Shown here: positions 15,964 through 25,078 of the stretch, one piece after another
Position numbering within the stretch: the stretch's first letter is position 1
How the letters are laid out: each line of letters starts with the position of its first letter
From: an uncultured Prevotellaceae bacterium
GTDB taxonomy: Bacteria; Bacteroidota; Bacteroidia; Bacteroidales; Bacteroidaceae
NCBI GenBank assembly: GCA_902761605.1
Contig: CACWLC010000011.1
Location: 1-64,000 of the forward strand
Length of the DNA: 64,000 nt
Direction: 5' to 3'
Translations under genes and position numbers: made by a program
The notes under the pieces: generated by a model
The model's database searches: none
What the model was told of the DNA's origin: nothing
The model's input: only the letters and a program-made list of their open reading frames with translations

Positions 15964-18900
15964 ATGACTTTTACAACATTTATAAAACGCCCGGTGCTGT
16001 CGACGGTGATATCTATCGTCATTGTGCTGCTGGGTTTCATCGGACTGGTTTCGCTACCTATTGAACAGTATCCGGATATTGCTCCGCCTACTGTTGTGGT
16101 ATGGACCAGCTATCCAGGTGCCGATGCTGAGACTGTAAAGAACTCAGTCATCACACCGCTTGAGGAGTCTATCAACGGTGTAGAGGGAATGGATTATATA
16201 TCATCAACAGCTTCATCCGGATCAGCTCAGATAAGTGTGTTGTTCCGTCAGGGAATGAATGCCGATATGTGTGCCGTAAACGTACAAAACCGTGTACAGC
16301 AGGCTCAGGCTCTGTTGCCTGCCGAGGTAACACGTATTGGTGTGACGGTAATGAAGCGTCAGACATCACAGGTGCTGATGTTTACCCTTACCAGTGACGG
16401 CCGTTATGATGATGAGTTTCTCACCAACTATAACAACATCAACATCGTACCAGCTATCAAGCGTATTCAGGGTGTGGGTGACGTGCAGAGTCCGGGTCTG
16501 AAGACTTACTCTATGCGTATATGGCTCAAGCCTGATGTTATGAAACAGTATGGTCTGATGCCTTCAGATATCAGTGGAGTACTCGCAGAACAGAATATCG
16601 AAGCTGCTCCTGGTACCCTCGGAGAACAGTCTGATGTGGCCTATGAGTATGCAATGCGCTACACTGGTCGTCTGAAGACGGAAGATGAGTTCGGTAACAT
16701 CATCATACAGAGTAATGCTGATGGCTCGACACTTAAACTGAAGGATGTAGCAAGGATTGAACTTGGCGGCCAGCAGTATTCTGTATCGATGAAGAACAAT
16801 AACATACCTTCTGTAATGGGTATGGTCCAGCAGATTGCAGGTTCTAATGCCAATGAGATTGCCAAACAGGTGAAGAAAGAACTCGAGGATCAGGCAAAGC
16901 TGTTCCCTCCGGGAATGACATACAAGATAAACTACGATGTAACAGAGTTCCTCTATGCATCTATTGAGGAGGTCGTGTTCACGCTGTTCTTCACGTTGCT
17001 GCTCGTGTTTATCGTTATTTATATCTTCCTGCAGGACTGGCGTTCTACACTTATTCCTCTGATAGCCGTTCCTGTGTCGCTGGTAGGTACATTCTTCTTC
17101 CTCAGCGTCATGGGATTCTCAATAAACCTTCTTACGCTGTCTGCCTTGCTTCTGGCTATTGCCATTGTGGTGGATGATGCTATTGTGGTTGTTGAGGCTG
17201 TGCATGCTAAGTTGGACCAGGGATATAAATCGTCATTGACAGCTTCTATCGATGCCATGAATGAGATATCCGGAGCAATCATCTCTATCACACTCGTGAT
17301 GGCAGCTGTGTTCGTACCGGTATCATTCATCGGAGGTACGTCTGGAACATTCTATCGTGAGTTCGGTGTTACAATGGCTGTGTCTATTCTTATTTCAGCT
17401 CTGAATGCTCTTACGCTGTCACCAGCTCTCTGTGCTATCTTCCTGAAGCCTCACGATAAGGAAGGTCATGAGAAGAAGATGTCACGCATAGACCGCTTCC
17501 ACAATGCATTTAATGTGGCATTCACCACAACCACTGACAAGTATAAGAATATCGTAGAGAAACTGGTACATAAGCCTGTGGCTATCATCTTGACTGTATT
17601 GGTTGGTGCTGTTGTACTTGGTGTTACTATGTTTACCACTAAATCAGGTCTTGTGCCTGATGAGGATACCGGTACGGTGTTCTGTACCGTCAGTATGCCT
17701 CCTGCAACATCAGTGGCGCGTACCCGTCAGGTTATCAATCAGGTGGACTCTATCCTTGGTGCCGATCCCGCTATCCAGAGCCGTGAGCAGATCCAGGGTT
17801 ATAACTTCATTGCAGGTTCGGGTTCAGACCAGGCTACGTTTATCATCAAGCTAAAGCCGTTTTCTGAGCGTCAGAAAGGTTTCTGGTGGAAGCTCAGCGG
17901 ACTTTGGCAGGGTGACGGTATCTACCGTTTCTTCCTCAATCCTTATGAGTCGACAGGTGTTATCGCACAGATATTCATCAAGACAGCGCATATCAAGGAT
18001 GCTCAGATTCTGGCTTTTGCACCTCCAATGATTCCAGGATTCTCTGCAAACTCTGGTGTGTCAATAGTCATGCAGGACCGTACTGGTGGCGACTTGACGA
18101 AGTTCTATAATATCGTAAAGGATTATCTTGTTGAACTCAACAAGCGTCCTGAGATACAGACAGCGCAGACTTCCTATAATCCTAACTATCCACAGTATAT
18201 GGTATCTGTAGATGTTGCCAAGTGTAAGCAGTCAGGAATTTCTCCTTCTACAGTGCTCAGCACTTTGCAGGGCTACTATGGAGGTCTCTATGCTTCAAAC
18301 TTCAACGCGTATGGTAAGCTCTATCGTGTGATGATCCAGGGTTCTCCGGAGACTCGTAAGACTCTTGAGTCATTAAATAGTATTTATGTACGCACGCCTG
18401 CGGGAATGTCACCTATTCAGGAGTTCTGTAACGTAAATCGTGTCTATGGCCCATCTAACATCAACCGTTTCAATCTGTTTACCAGTATCAATGTTACTGC
18501 TACAGTAGGTAATGGCTACTCCAGTGGTGAAGCTATTAAGGCTGCCCAGGAGGTTGCTGAGCAGATGTTGCCTACGGGTTATACTTATGACTATCAGGGA
18601 CTGACTCGTGAGGAGGCAAAGGCTACCAATTCCACAGCTGTCATCTTCCTGCTCTGTTTCGTCTTTATCTATCTTATTCTGTCGGCACAGTACGAGTCGT
18701 ATATCCTGCCGTTGTCAGTAGTTCTCTCAGTACCTTTCGGACTGGCAGGATGTTTCCTTTTCACACAGATGTTTGGACATGCCAACGATATCTATATGCA
18801 GATCTCTCTTATTATGCTTATCGGTTTGTTGGCAAAGAATGCGATCCTGATTGTTCAGTTCGCCCTTGAACGCCGTGAGACGGGTATGGCTATCTCATGG

Positions 18901-19221
18901 TCTGCTATCTTAGGCTCTGCAGCTCGTCTGCGCCCAATCCTGATGACATCTCTTGCGATGGTTATCGGACTGTTGCCAATGATGTTTGCATCAGGCGTAG
19001 GTAAGAATGGTAACCAGACTCTTGGTGCTGCTGCCGTAGGTGGTATGCTGATAGGTACGATATTGCAGCTCTTCGTGGTTCCCGCTCTGTTCGTTATCTT
19101 CCAGTCTCTGCAGGAGAAGTTCCGTCCTATGAAGTTCGAGGATGAGGAAAATCCTGAGGTGGCAGCAGAGCTGGCTCAGTATGCACATTCAAAACCCGTA
19201 GATTATGAATTGGAGAAGTAA
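15964..19221 (+). CDS. RND-family multidrug efflux permease (HAE1, AcrB-like)
   Basis: 1085 residues. N-terminus TFIKRPVLSTVISIVIVLLG..LPIEQYPDIAPP is diagnostic of HAE1 permeases. The proton-relay Asp pair is in TM4 (IVVDDAIVVVEAV) and the matching Lys in TM10 (LLAKNAILIVQF). Two large periplasmic loops and twelve TM helices fit AcrB. It exports hydrophobic compounds using the proton gradient, with the adaptor upstream and the TolC-like factor one nucleotide downstream. A short tandem GTAAAAA repeat separates it from the adaptor gene. Whether it exports drugs or an endogenous product cannot be decided. Confidence 0.95.
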   Translation: MTFTTFIKRPVLSTVISIVIVLLGFIGLVSLPIEQYPDIAPPTVVVWTSYPGADAETVKNSVITPLEESINGVEGMDYISSTASSGSAQISVLFRQGMNADMCAVNVQNRVQQAQALLPAEVTRIGVTVMKRQTSQVLMFTLTSDGRYDDEFLTNYNNINIVPAIKRIQGVGDVQSPGLKTYSMRIWLKPDVMKQYGLMPSDISGVLAEQNIEAAPGTLGEQSDVAYEYAMRYTGRLKTEDEFGNIIIQSNADGSTLKLKDVARIELGGQQYSVSMKNNNIPSVMGMVQQIAGSNANEIAKQVKKELEDQAKLFPPGMTYKINYDVTEFLYASIEEVVFTLFFTLLLVFIVIYIFLQDWRSTLIPLIAVPVSLVGTFFFLSVMGFSINLLTLSALLLAIAIVVDDAIVVVEAVHAKLDQGYKSSLTASIDAMNEISGAIISITLVMAAVFVPVSFIGGTSGTFYREFGVTMAVSILISALNALTLSPALCAIFLKPHDKEGHEKKMSRIDRFHNAFNVAFTTTTDKYKNIVEKLVHKPVAIILTVLVGAVVLGVTMFTTKSGLVPDEDTGTVFCTVSMPPATSVARTRQVINQVDSILGADPAIQSREQIQGYNFIAGSGSDQATFIIKLKPFSERQKGFWWKLSGLWQGDGIYRFFLNPYESTGVIAQIFIKTAHIKDAQILAFAPPMIPGFSANSGVSIVMQDRTGGDLTKFYNIVKDYLVELNKRPEIQTAQTSYNPNYPQYMVSVDVAKCKQSGISPSTVLSTLQGYYGGLYASNFNAYGKLYRVMIQGSPETRKTLESLNSIYVRTPAGMSPIQEFCNVNRVYGPSNINRFNLFTSINVTATVGNGYSSGEAIKAAQEVAEQMLPTGYTYDYQGLTREEAKATNSTAVIFLLCFVFIYLILSAQYESYILPLSVVLSVPFGLAGCFLFTQMFGHANDIYMQISLIMLIGLLAKNAILIVQFALERRETGMAISWSAILGSAARLRPILMTSLAMVIGLLPMMFASGVGKNGNQTLGAAAVGGMLIGTILQLFVVPALFVIFQSLQEKFRPMKFEDEENPEVAAELAQYAHSKPVDYELEK

Positions 19222-19222
19222 T

Positions 19223-20602
19223 ATGAAGAAACTAATGATAATGATGTCCGCAGCCCTGCTGCTTACGAGTTGCGGACTTTACAACAAATACGAGCGTCCG
19301 GATGTAGACACAAAGGGTTTGGTTCGCGACACAGTATCGCTTACTGACACTCTTGCTGTTACAGATACCACATCGTTTGGTAATCTGCCTTGGCGCAGCC
19401 TGTTTACCGATCCTCAGCTGCAGACGCTTATCCAGCAGGGTCTCGATAATAATCCTGACCTTCTGAATGCTGCTCTTAACGTGCACATGGTGAATGAGGC
19501 TCTGAAGATTGCCAAGTTGGCATTCCTGCCTTCAGTAGCGATCTCGCCACAAGGAACACTCTCGTCTTTCGATGGTGCTGCTGCCACAAAGAGCTACTCC
19601 CTGCCAGTAACAGCCAGCTGGAACGTGGATCTCTTTGGCAATCTGCTCTCTGTAAAACGTAGTGCTCAGATGCAGCTCATTGCAACAAAGGATTATCAGA
19701 CAGTAGTAAAGTGTAATGTCATCTCTGCCATCGCAAACCTTTATTACACTCTTCTGATGCTCGATCGTCAGATAGAGATAGTGTCTGATATGGAGCTGTT
19801 GACAAAGGATACATGGGATAAGATGAAGTTCATGCACGATAACCGTGTGGGATACCGCTCTACTGCCGTGCAGAGTGCTGAGGCTGCATACTATCAGGTT
19901 CAGACACAGAAGATCGACCTTCAGCGCCAGGTGCGTGAGATGGAGAATTCTCTCTCTCTGCTTCTCGGACAGCCAGGTCAGACTATTCCTCGTGGACGAT
20001 TTGAGGGCCAGCACCTGCCTTCAGAGTTCTCTACCGGTGTAGGTATCCAGATGCTTGCAAACCGTGCTGATGTCCATGCCAATGAGATGGCTCTTGCTCA
20101 GTGTTTCTATGATGTGGAGACAGCCCGTAGCCGTTTCTATCCAAGCATCACTGTTTCTGGAACAGCTGCCTTTACTAATAATAATGGTACTGTCAATCCT
20201 GGTAAGTGGTTGCTTAATGCTGTAGGTTCTCTTGTACAGCCTATCTTCCAGCACGGACAGATTGTTGCTGGTCTGAAGGTTGCAAAGGATAAATACGAGC
20301 AGGCATTCAATACCTGGCAGAACTCTGTTTATAAGGCTGGCAATGAGGTGTCTAATGCCCTCGTGTCGTATAACTCTTATGCTGACAAGGCTGAGCTTGA
20401 TGGCAAGCGTGTGGCTGTGCTTAAGAAGAATGTTGAGGATACCAGGAAGTTGATGGAGTCATCCAGCAATACTACTTACCTCGAGGTTATCTCTGCTCAG
20501 AGCAACCTGCTTAATGCGGAGATCAATGAGGTCACCGACCAGTTTAATAAGATGCAGTCAGTTATTAATCTCTACCAAGCCCTCGGAGGCGGTGCCAAGT
20601 AA
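19223..20602 (+). CDS. TolC/OprM-like outer-membrane efflux lipoprotein (NodT family)
   Basis: 459 residues from ATG 19223, one nucleotide after the permease stop and preceded by GGAGAAG. This start gives a clean lipoprotein signal, MKKLMIMMSAALLLTSC with lipobox LTSC. Two repeated OEP domains with long helices (FGNLPWRSLFTDPQLQTLIQQGLDNNPDL; ANRADVHANEMALAQCFYDVETARSRFYPSI) match OprM/NodT. It forms the outer-membrane duct of the tripartite pump encoded by the two genes before it. Confidence 0.95.
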   Translation: MKKLMIMMSAALLLTSCGLYNKYERPDVDTKGLVRDTVSLTDTLAVTDTTSFGNLPWRSLFTDPQLQTLIQQGLDNNPDLLNAALNVHMVNEALKIAKLAFLPSVAISPQGTLSSFDGAAATKSYSLPVTASWNVDLFGNLLSVKRSAQMQLIATKDYQTVVKCNVISAIANLYYTLLMLDRQIEIVSDMELLTKDTWDKMKFMHDNRVGYRSTAVQSAEAAYYQVQTQKIDLQRQVREMENSLSLLLGQPGQTIPRGRFEGQHLPSEFSTGVGIQMLANRADVHANEMALAQCFYDVETARSRFYPSITVSGTAAFTNNNGTVNPGKWLLNAVGSLVQPIFQHGQIVAGLKVAKDKYEQAFNTWQNSVYKAGNEVSNALVSYNSYADKAELDGKRVAVLKKNVEDTRKLMESSSNTTYLEVISAQSNLLNAEINEVTDQFNKMQSVINLYQALGGGAK

Positions 20603-20626
20603 AGGTAAAAAAGTAAAAAGGTAAAA
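20600..20626. repeat. GTAAAAA tandem repeat between TolC-like and LpxA-like genes
   Basis: GTAAAGGTAAAAAAGTAAAAAGGTAAAAC: the TolC-like stop codon TAA (20600-20602) is its first unit. Same word as at 15932-15962. Confidence 0.88.
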
Positions 20627-20628
20627 CT

Positions 20629-21408
20629 ATGGCAAGTGAAATTAGTCCAAAAGCCGAGATAAGCCCAAAGGCGAAGATTGGCAATAATTGCAAGATATTC
20701 CCCTTCGTATATATCGAAGACGATGTGGAGATAGGTGATAACTGTATCATCTTCCCCTTCGTGTCCATCTGCGACGGCTCACGTATTGGCAACAACAATA
20801 AGATCCATCAGGGTAGTGTGATTTCTGCATTGCCACAGGATTTTAATTTCCGAGGTGCTAAATCGTATGTGAAGATCGGAGACAATAATGTCATCCGTGA
20901 AAATGTCGTGATAAATCGTGGTACTAATCGTGATGGCTGTACAGTTATCGGCAATAATAACTTCCTCCTTGAAGGAACCCATATTAGTCACGATACTGTT
21001 GTAGGCGATCACTGTGTGTTTGGCTATGGTGTGAAGATTGCTGGCGACTGCGAGATTCATAATGGTGTGATATTCTCTTCCAGTGCTATCCAGAATGCCA
21101 ACACCCGTGTGGGCCGCCTGGCTATGGTTCAGGCCGGATGTACATTCTCACAGGATATTCCGCCATTTGTGATTGCAGGTGGAAAACCCTTGGAGTATGG
21201 CGGACCTAACAACACAATGATGACTACTGCAGGCATCGACGAGAAGGTTCAGAAACATATTGCAAACGCTTATCGTCTTCTCTTTCATGGAAAGACGAGT
21301 GTGTTCGATGTTGTCAATCAGATTAAGGAACAGGTGCCCGATAGTCCGGAAATCAGGACTATAATCCAGTTCCTCGAACAATCAAAGCGAGGCATCATGT
21401 GTAAATAA
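20629..21408 (+). CDS. lpxA: LpxA-like UDP-GlcNAc acyltransferase (left-handed beta-helix)
   Basis: 259 residues, same length as LpxA. The first two thirds are hexapeptide repeats ([IVL]GxxxxI); catalytic-type His121 lies in EGTHISHD, equivalent to the E. coli H125 region. The C-terminal helical domain AYRLLFHGKTS..SKRGI matches LpxA ending. The expected reaction is transfer of a 3-hydroxyacyl chain from ACP to UDP-GlcNAc, the first lipid A step. Its place, 26 nt after the TolC-like gene and outside an lpxD-lpxC-fabZ cluster, suggests a paralogue dedicated to another acylation or a relocated lpxA. A strong terminator follows. Confidence 0.75.
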   Translation: MASEISPKAEISPKAKIGNNCKIFPFVYIEDDVEIGDNCIIFPFVSICDGSRIGNNNKIHQGSVISALPQDFNFRGAKSYVKIGDNNVIRENVVINRGTNRDGCTVIGNNNFLLEGTHISHDTVVGDHCVFGYGVKIAGDCEIHNGVIFSSSAIQNANTRVGRLAMVQAGCTFSQDIPPFVIAGGKPLEYGGPNNTMMTTAGIDEKVQKHIANAYRLLFHGKTSVFDVVNQIKEQVPDSPEIRTIIQFLEQSKRGIMCK

Positions 21409-21442
21409 AATTAATCCCTGCCAGTTGGCGGGGATTAATTTT
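21407..21442. terminator. bidirectional terminator between lpxA-like and radical SAM genes
   Basis: A 16-bp stem with a single G-T pair (arms 21407-21422 and 21427-21442, loop AGTT). A-rich on the 5' side and T-rich on the 3' side, so it can serve both converging genes whose stops flank it directly. Confidence 0.93.
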
Positions 21443-21443
21443 A

Positions 21444-22223
21444 TTAATAACTTGCCGTACAAGGGATGCCTGCAGCTTTCACTCTGTCTCGGATGGTATC
21501 AAGCTGTTCGTGAGTGGCTTTCTGTAGACCTTGTGTAGGTGTCTCTCGATCTATGGTGTATATCATCACCTGCTGAGGCTTGATGTCTTTTACTGCCTCA
21601 AGCCAGGGCCCTACATATTCCTCCCCAGTATTGTCTACCGACTCTCCCGATGGGATTGTCCCTCTCATAATCATCGTCTGAATAATGATGTGCCCATTGA
21701 AGGCTTTCATGCATTCTATTATCTTCTTCACGTCGTAAGGACCGTTAGGCTGGTCTGTCTTTTTGATGTATTCAGTATCAACGGTATCAAGTTTCAGAAT
21801 GTTGTTGTCTACCAGCATCAGCGCATCGTGCACGCTCTTGCGGTGTATCATCGTAGAATTGCTCAGCACGGATACTTTCGCCTCGGGACAGTACTTGTCT
21901 CGCAGTCTTATCGTATCGTTGATTATCTCGGGGAAATGCGGATGACATGTAGGCTCGCCATTGCCTGCGAATGTCAGTACATCCGGCAACTGGCCTTCTG
22001 CCGTCATCTGCTGAAGCTTCTCTTCAAGTTTCTCTGCCACTTCCTCTCTTGTGGGCAGTGGGAGCGATGGACGATGGTCTTCATTCAGTCCGCACTCGCA
22101 ATAAATGCAGTTGAAGCTGCACACCTTACCGTCGGCAGGCATGAGATTGATGCCCAGCGATATTCCCAGCCTACGGCTGTGAACAGGTCCGAAAATCGGC
22201 GATGGATATATAATTGTACTCAT
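21444..22223 (-). CDS. radical SAM protein (COG0731-like)
   Basis: 259 residues from ATG 22223 (a TTG four codons upstream lies inside the promoter and is rejected). Iron-sulfur motif C-x3-C-x2-C in KVCSFNCIYCECG near residue 40. FAGNGEPTCHPHFPEI and VSVLSNST follow as in the SAM-binding barrel of this group. The reaction is not known. The minus-strand -7 element TAACTTTG (22240-22233) is only 9 nt from the ATG, giving a very short or absent leader. Confidence 0.85.
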   Translation of the reverse strand: MSTIIYPSPIFGPVHSRRLGISLGINLMPADGKVCSFNCIYCECGLNEDHRPSLPLPTREEVAEKLEEKLQQMTAEGQLPDVLTFAGNGEPTCHPHFPEIINDTIRLRDKYCPEAKVSVLSNSTMIHRKSVHDALMLVDNNILKLDTVDTEYIKKTDQPNGPYDVKKIIECMKAFNGHIIIQTMIMRGTIPSGESVDNTGEEYVGPWLEAVKDIKPQQVMIYTIDRETPTQGLQKATHEQLDTIRDRVKAAGIPCTASY

Positions 22224-22252
22224 AATTGGGTGCAAAGTTATAAAAAAATAAT

Positions 22253-22276
22253 AAATGATAAATGATAAATGATAAA
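22253..22276. repeat. ATGATAA tandem repeat upstream of the ftsX promoter
   Basis: Three copies of AAATGATA between the radical SAM promoter and the ftsX -33 element. A related run (ATGATAAATGATAATTGATAATGG) precedes and supplies the ATG of the DUF3098 gene at 23239-23261. Confidence 0.8.
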
Positions 22277-22282
22277 TTTCGC

Positions 22283-22311
22283 TTGAAAACGATATTTTTT
22301 TTGTATCTTTG
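22283..22311 (+). promoter_or_regulatory. Bacteroidota-type promoter of ftsX
   Basis: TTG at 22283-22285, an 18-bp spacer and TATCTTTG at 22304-22311, 34 nt before the ftsX ATG. The TAnnTTTG core is the typical -7 element of the phylum's main sigma factor. Confidence 0.75.
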
Positions 22312-22345
22312 CAGCCGATTTTTGAATTTTACGTACGTAAGATAA

Positions 22346-23227
22346 ATGAATAAACGCAAAAAGAAGACTGGCACCCGTCGCAGGAGGATGCAGTTGGTGA
22401 CACTATGCATCAGTACCTCGATGGTGTTAGTGTTGTTGGGTTTGGTGGTACTCTCTGTGCTTACCTCCCGTAATCTGTCTGTGTGGGTTAAGGAGAATCT
22501 CACAGTTACAGTTATGCTTAGCGATGATGCCAGTGTCAACGATGCCAAGCGCTTGTGTAAGGCGCTCTATCATCGTCCTTACTCCCGTAATATCGACTAT
22601 GTGAGCAAGGAGCAGGCTCTTAAGGAACAGAGTGCCGCTATGGGTAGCGACCCCTCTGAATTCCTTGGTGCCAATCCCTTTGTGGCCACTCTCGAGCTTC
22701 AGCTGAAGTCGGATTACGCCAACCGCGATTCACTCAAGTGGATCGTTAAGGAGCTGAAGAAGAAGCCTGTCGTTACTGATGTGGCATATCAGGCAGACCT
22801 TATGGATGAGGTGAACAGGAATCTTACTCACATCAATTTCGTGTTGCTGTTCCTAGCCTTGTTGCTTACATTTGTGTCCTTTGCCCTGATCAACAATACC
22901 GTGCGTCTGAGTGTCTATTCGCGCCGTTTCCTCATTCATGCAGAGAAACTGGTTGGCGCTTCGTGGGGATTCATTCGCAAACCATTCCTGAAACAGGCTC
23001 TTGGCGTAGGCATCATAGCAGCGATACTCGCCATCGGGGTGCTTGGACTGATAGTTTACGGTATCTATTATTACGAGCCAGCCATCCTTGCAGTTATCAA
23101 TTGGCAGGAGATGGTTATTACAGGTGTTGCAGTAATGCTGTTTGGTATCATCATCACTGCTGTATGCTCCTGGATTTCTGTAGGACACTTCCTAAGGATG
23201 ACAGCAGGCGACCTGTATAAGATTTAG
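22346..23227 (+). CDS. ftsX: cell division protein FtsX (ABC-transporter-type permease)
   Basis: 293 residues. Topology fits FtsX: one N-terminal TM (LVTLCISTSMVLVLLGLVVLSVL), an extracytoplasmic domain (residues ~55-155, NLTVTVMLSDDASVNDAKRLCKAL) and three C-terminal TM helices, with HAEKLVGASWGFIRKPFL between. With FtsE it controls cell-wall hydrolases at the division site. No ftsE is nearby, as is usual in Bacteroidota. It starts an operon continuing through DUF3098, uppP and truB to queA-folK. Confidence 0.92.
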   Translation: MNKRKKKTGTRRRRMQLVTLCISTSMVLVLLGLVVLSVLTSRNLSVWVKENLTVTVMLSDDASVNDAKRLCKALYHRPYSRNIDYVSKEQALKEQSAAMGSDPSEFLGANPFVATLELQLKSDYANRDSLKWIVKELKKKPVVTDVAYQADLMDEVNRNLTHINFVLLFLALLLTFVSFALINNTVRLSVYSRRFLIHAEKLVGASWGFIRKPFLKQALGVGIIAAILAIGVLGLIVYGIYYYEPAILAVINWQEMVITGVAVMLFGIIITAVCSWISVGHFLRMTAGDLYKI

Positions 23228-23258
23228 ACAAATTACAAATGATAAATGATAATTGATA

Positions 23259-23483
23259 ATGGATAAGAGAGATTTCGCATTTGATAAGATTAACTACATC
23301 CTGCTGGCAGTAGGCATGGTGATAGTTATTATCGGCTTTTTGCTGATGACAGGCCCGAATTCTACGGATACGGCCTTTGAGCCTGATATCTTCAGTGTTC
23401 GTCGTACCAAGGTGGCTCCTATTGTGTGCCTCTTCGGATTCGTGTCTATGATTTATGCAGTAATGCGCAAACCTAAGAATTGA
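23259..23483 (+). CDS. DUF3098 family small membrane protein
   Basis: 74 residues from ATG 23259 (a TTG two codons earlier is less likely). Two TM helices (YILLAVGMVIVIIGFLLM; VAPIVCLFGFVSMIYAVM) around a short loop with FSVRRTKVAP, the DUF3098 signature. It occurs next to ftsX in many Bacteroidota, which suggests a division or envelope role, but none is demonstrated. The downstream uppP start follows almost immediately. Confidence 0.88.
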   Translation: MDKRDFAFDKINYILLAVGMVIVIIGFLLMTGPNSTDTAFEPDIFSVRRTKVAPIVCLFGFVSMIYAVMRKPKN

Positions 23484-23485
23484 TT

Positions 23486-24343
23486 ATGGATTGGTTACAG
23501 ACAGTTATTATTGCTATTGTTGAGGGACTGACAGAGTTTTTGCCGGTATCTTCGACAGGTCACATGATTATCGCTCAGAATCTTCTGGGTGTGCCTCAGG
23601 GCGATCCTTTTGTTCATGCCTTCACATTTATCATCCAGTTCGGAGCTATCCTGTCGGTGGTATGTCTCTACTGGCATCGTTTCTTCCAGTATGATCATTC
23701 GCCAGCCCCAGCGGGTAGTACGCTGTTCCAGAAACTCAAGCATAAGTTCCGTTTCTACTGGCTGCTCATCGTAGGTGTTATCCCTGCTGTCGTGATAGGT
23801 CTGCTTGCAAAGAAATCAGGCTTGCTCGACTGGCTGCTCGACAGCGTCGAGGTGGTGGCTATAATGCTGGTTCTTGGTGGAGTGTTTATGCTTTACTGCG
23901 ACAAGCTGTTCAATAAGGGCAGTGAGAACAATAAGGTTAATGAGCGTCGTGCTTTCATGATAGGTCTCTATCAGTGTATCTCCGTCATTCCTGGCGTGTC
24001 ACGTTCGATGGCTACGATTGTAGGAGGTATGGCCCAGAATCTTACCCGCCGTCGCGCTGCCAAGTTCTCGTTCTTCCTGGCTGTGCCCACAATGGCTGGT
24101 GCCACATTGCTCGACCTGCTCGACCTGATGAAGGAAGACACAGCATGGGCCACGACTCATAATATCACCATGCTTATTCTTGGATGTGTCATCGCCTTTA
24201 TAGTAGCGTTGCTGGCTATGAAGTGGTTTGTCGACTATCTGACGAAATACGGATTCAAGGCCTTCGGTATCTATCGTATTGTGGTAGGAAGTATCATTAT
24301 CATACTTCTGCTCACGGGTCATTCACTCGCAATGGTTGACTGA
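23486..24343 (+). CDS. uppP: undecaprenyl-diphosphate phosphatase UppP (BacA)
   Basis: 285 residues from ATG 23486 (MDWLQTVIIAIVEGLTEFLPVSSTGH). Catalytic region EGLTEFLPVSSTGH near the N-terminus and the second motif PGVSRSMATI around residue 170, with about eight TM helices. It dephosphorylates undecaprenyl pyrophosphate to recycle the lipid carrier of peptidoglycan and O-antigen synthesis. 2 nt after the DUF3098 stop; its TGA overlaps the truB ATG (TGATG). Confidence 0.95.
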   Translation: MDWLQTVIIAIVEGLTEFLPVSSTGHMIIAQNLLGVPQGDPFVHAFTFIIQFGAILSVVCLYWHRFFQYDHSPAPAGSTLFQKLKHKFRFYWLLIVGVIPAVVIGLLAKKSGLLDWLLDSVEVVAIMLVLGGVFMLYCDKLFNKGSENNKVNERRAFMIGLYQCISVIPGVSRSMATIVGGMAQNLTRRRAAKFSFFLAVPTMAGATLLDLLDLMKEDTAWATTHNITMLILGCVIAFIVALLAMKWFVDYLTKYGFKAFGIYRIVVGSIIIILLLTGHSLAMVD

Positions 24344-25041
24344 TGAATTTCCAGGAAGGAGCCTACATATATATAAATAAGCCCTATCGCATGTCTAGCT
24401 TCGGGGCTCTTGCGCATATCCGCTATCTCGTGTCGAAGAAGATACATGTGAAGCGGGTGAAGATGGGTCATGCCGGAACGCTCGACCCTCTGGCCACAGG
24501 AGTGCTGATACTTTGTACAGGTAAGTTCACCAAACAGATAGAGTCGTTGCAGCTTCATACCAAGGAGTATACTGCCACCCTTCAGTTGGGTGCTACCACT
24601 CCGAGCTATGATATGGAGCACGAGGTAGACAAGACCTATCCTACGGATCATATCACAAGAGAGCTGATAGAGAAGACCCTCCCTCAGTTTGTTGGCGATA
24701 TCCAACAGGTGCCGCCATTGTTCTCTGCAGTGATGGTCGATGGCCACAGGGCATATAAGATAGCCAGAAAGGGTCAGGAGGTGGAGCTCGCAGCCAAGAC
24801 GGTGCGTATCGATGAACTCGAGCTTACATCCTTCGATGCCGAGAAGATGCAGGTGAGCATCCGTGTTGTCTGTGGCAAGGGCACCTATATCCGTTCCCTG
24901 GCCCGTGATATCGGTGAGGCTCTCGGCAGTGGGGCATATCTTACTGCACTCTGCCGCACAAGGGTAGGGGATGTAAGGATAGAAGACTGTCTGACATTCG
25001 ACAACTTCCCCGAGTGGCTCGAGACGCATACGGATGAATAA
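24343..25041 (+). CDS. truB: tRNA pseudouridine(55) synthase TruB
   Basis: 232 residues. Catalytic Asp48 in GHAGTLDPLATGVL, and the conserved QVPPLFSAVMVDGHRAYKIARKG and CGKGTYIRSLARDIG segments. Makes pseudouridine 55 in the T loop of tRNAs. The C-terminal PUA domain is minimal (protein ends LEWTHTDE-like after CLTFDNFPEWLE), which is common in this phylum. Start ATG overlaps the uppP stop by one base. Confidence 0.95.
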   Translation: MNFQEGAYIYINKPYRMSSFGALAHIRYLVSKKIHVKRVKMGHAGTLDPLATGVLILCTGKFTKQIESLQLHTKEYTATLQLGATTPSYDMEHEVDKTYPTDHITRELIEKTLPQFVGDIQQVPPLFSAVMVDGHRAYKIARKGQEVELAAKTVRIDELELTSFDAEKMQVSIRVVCGKGTYIRSLARDIGEALGSGAYLTALCRTRVGDVRIEDCLTFDNFPEWLETHTDE

Positions 25042-25078
25042 ATCGTGAATAGTAAATAGTTAAATCGTAAATAAATAG

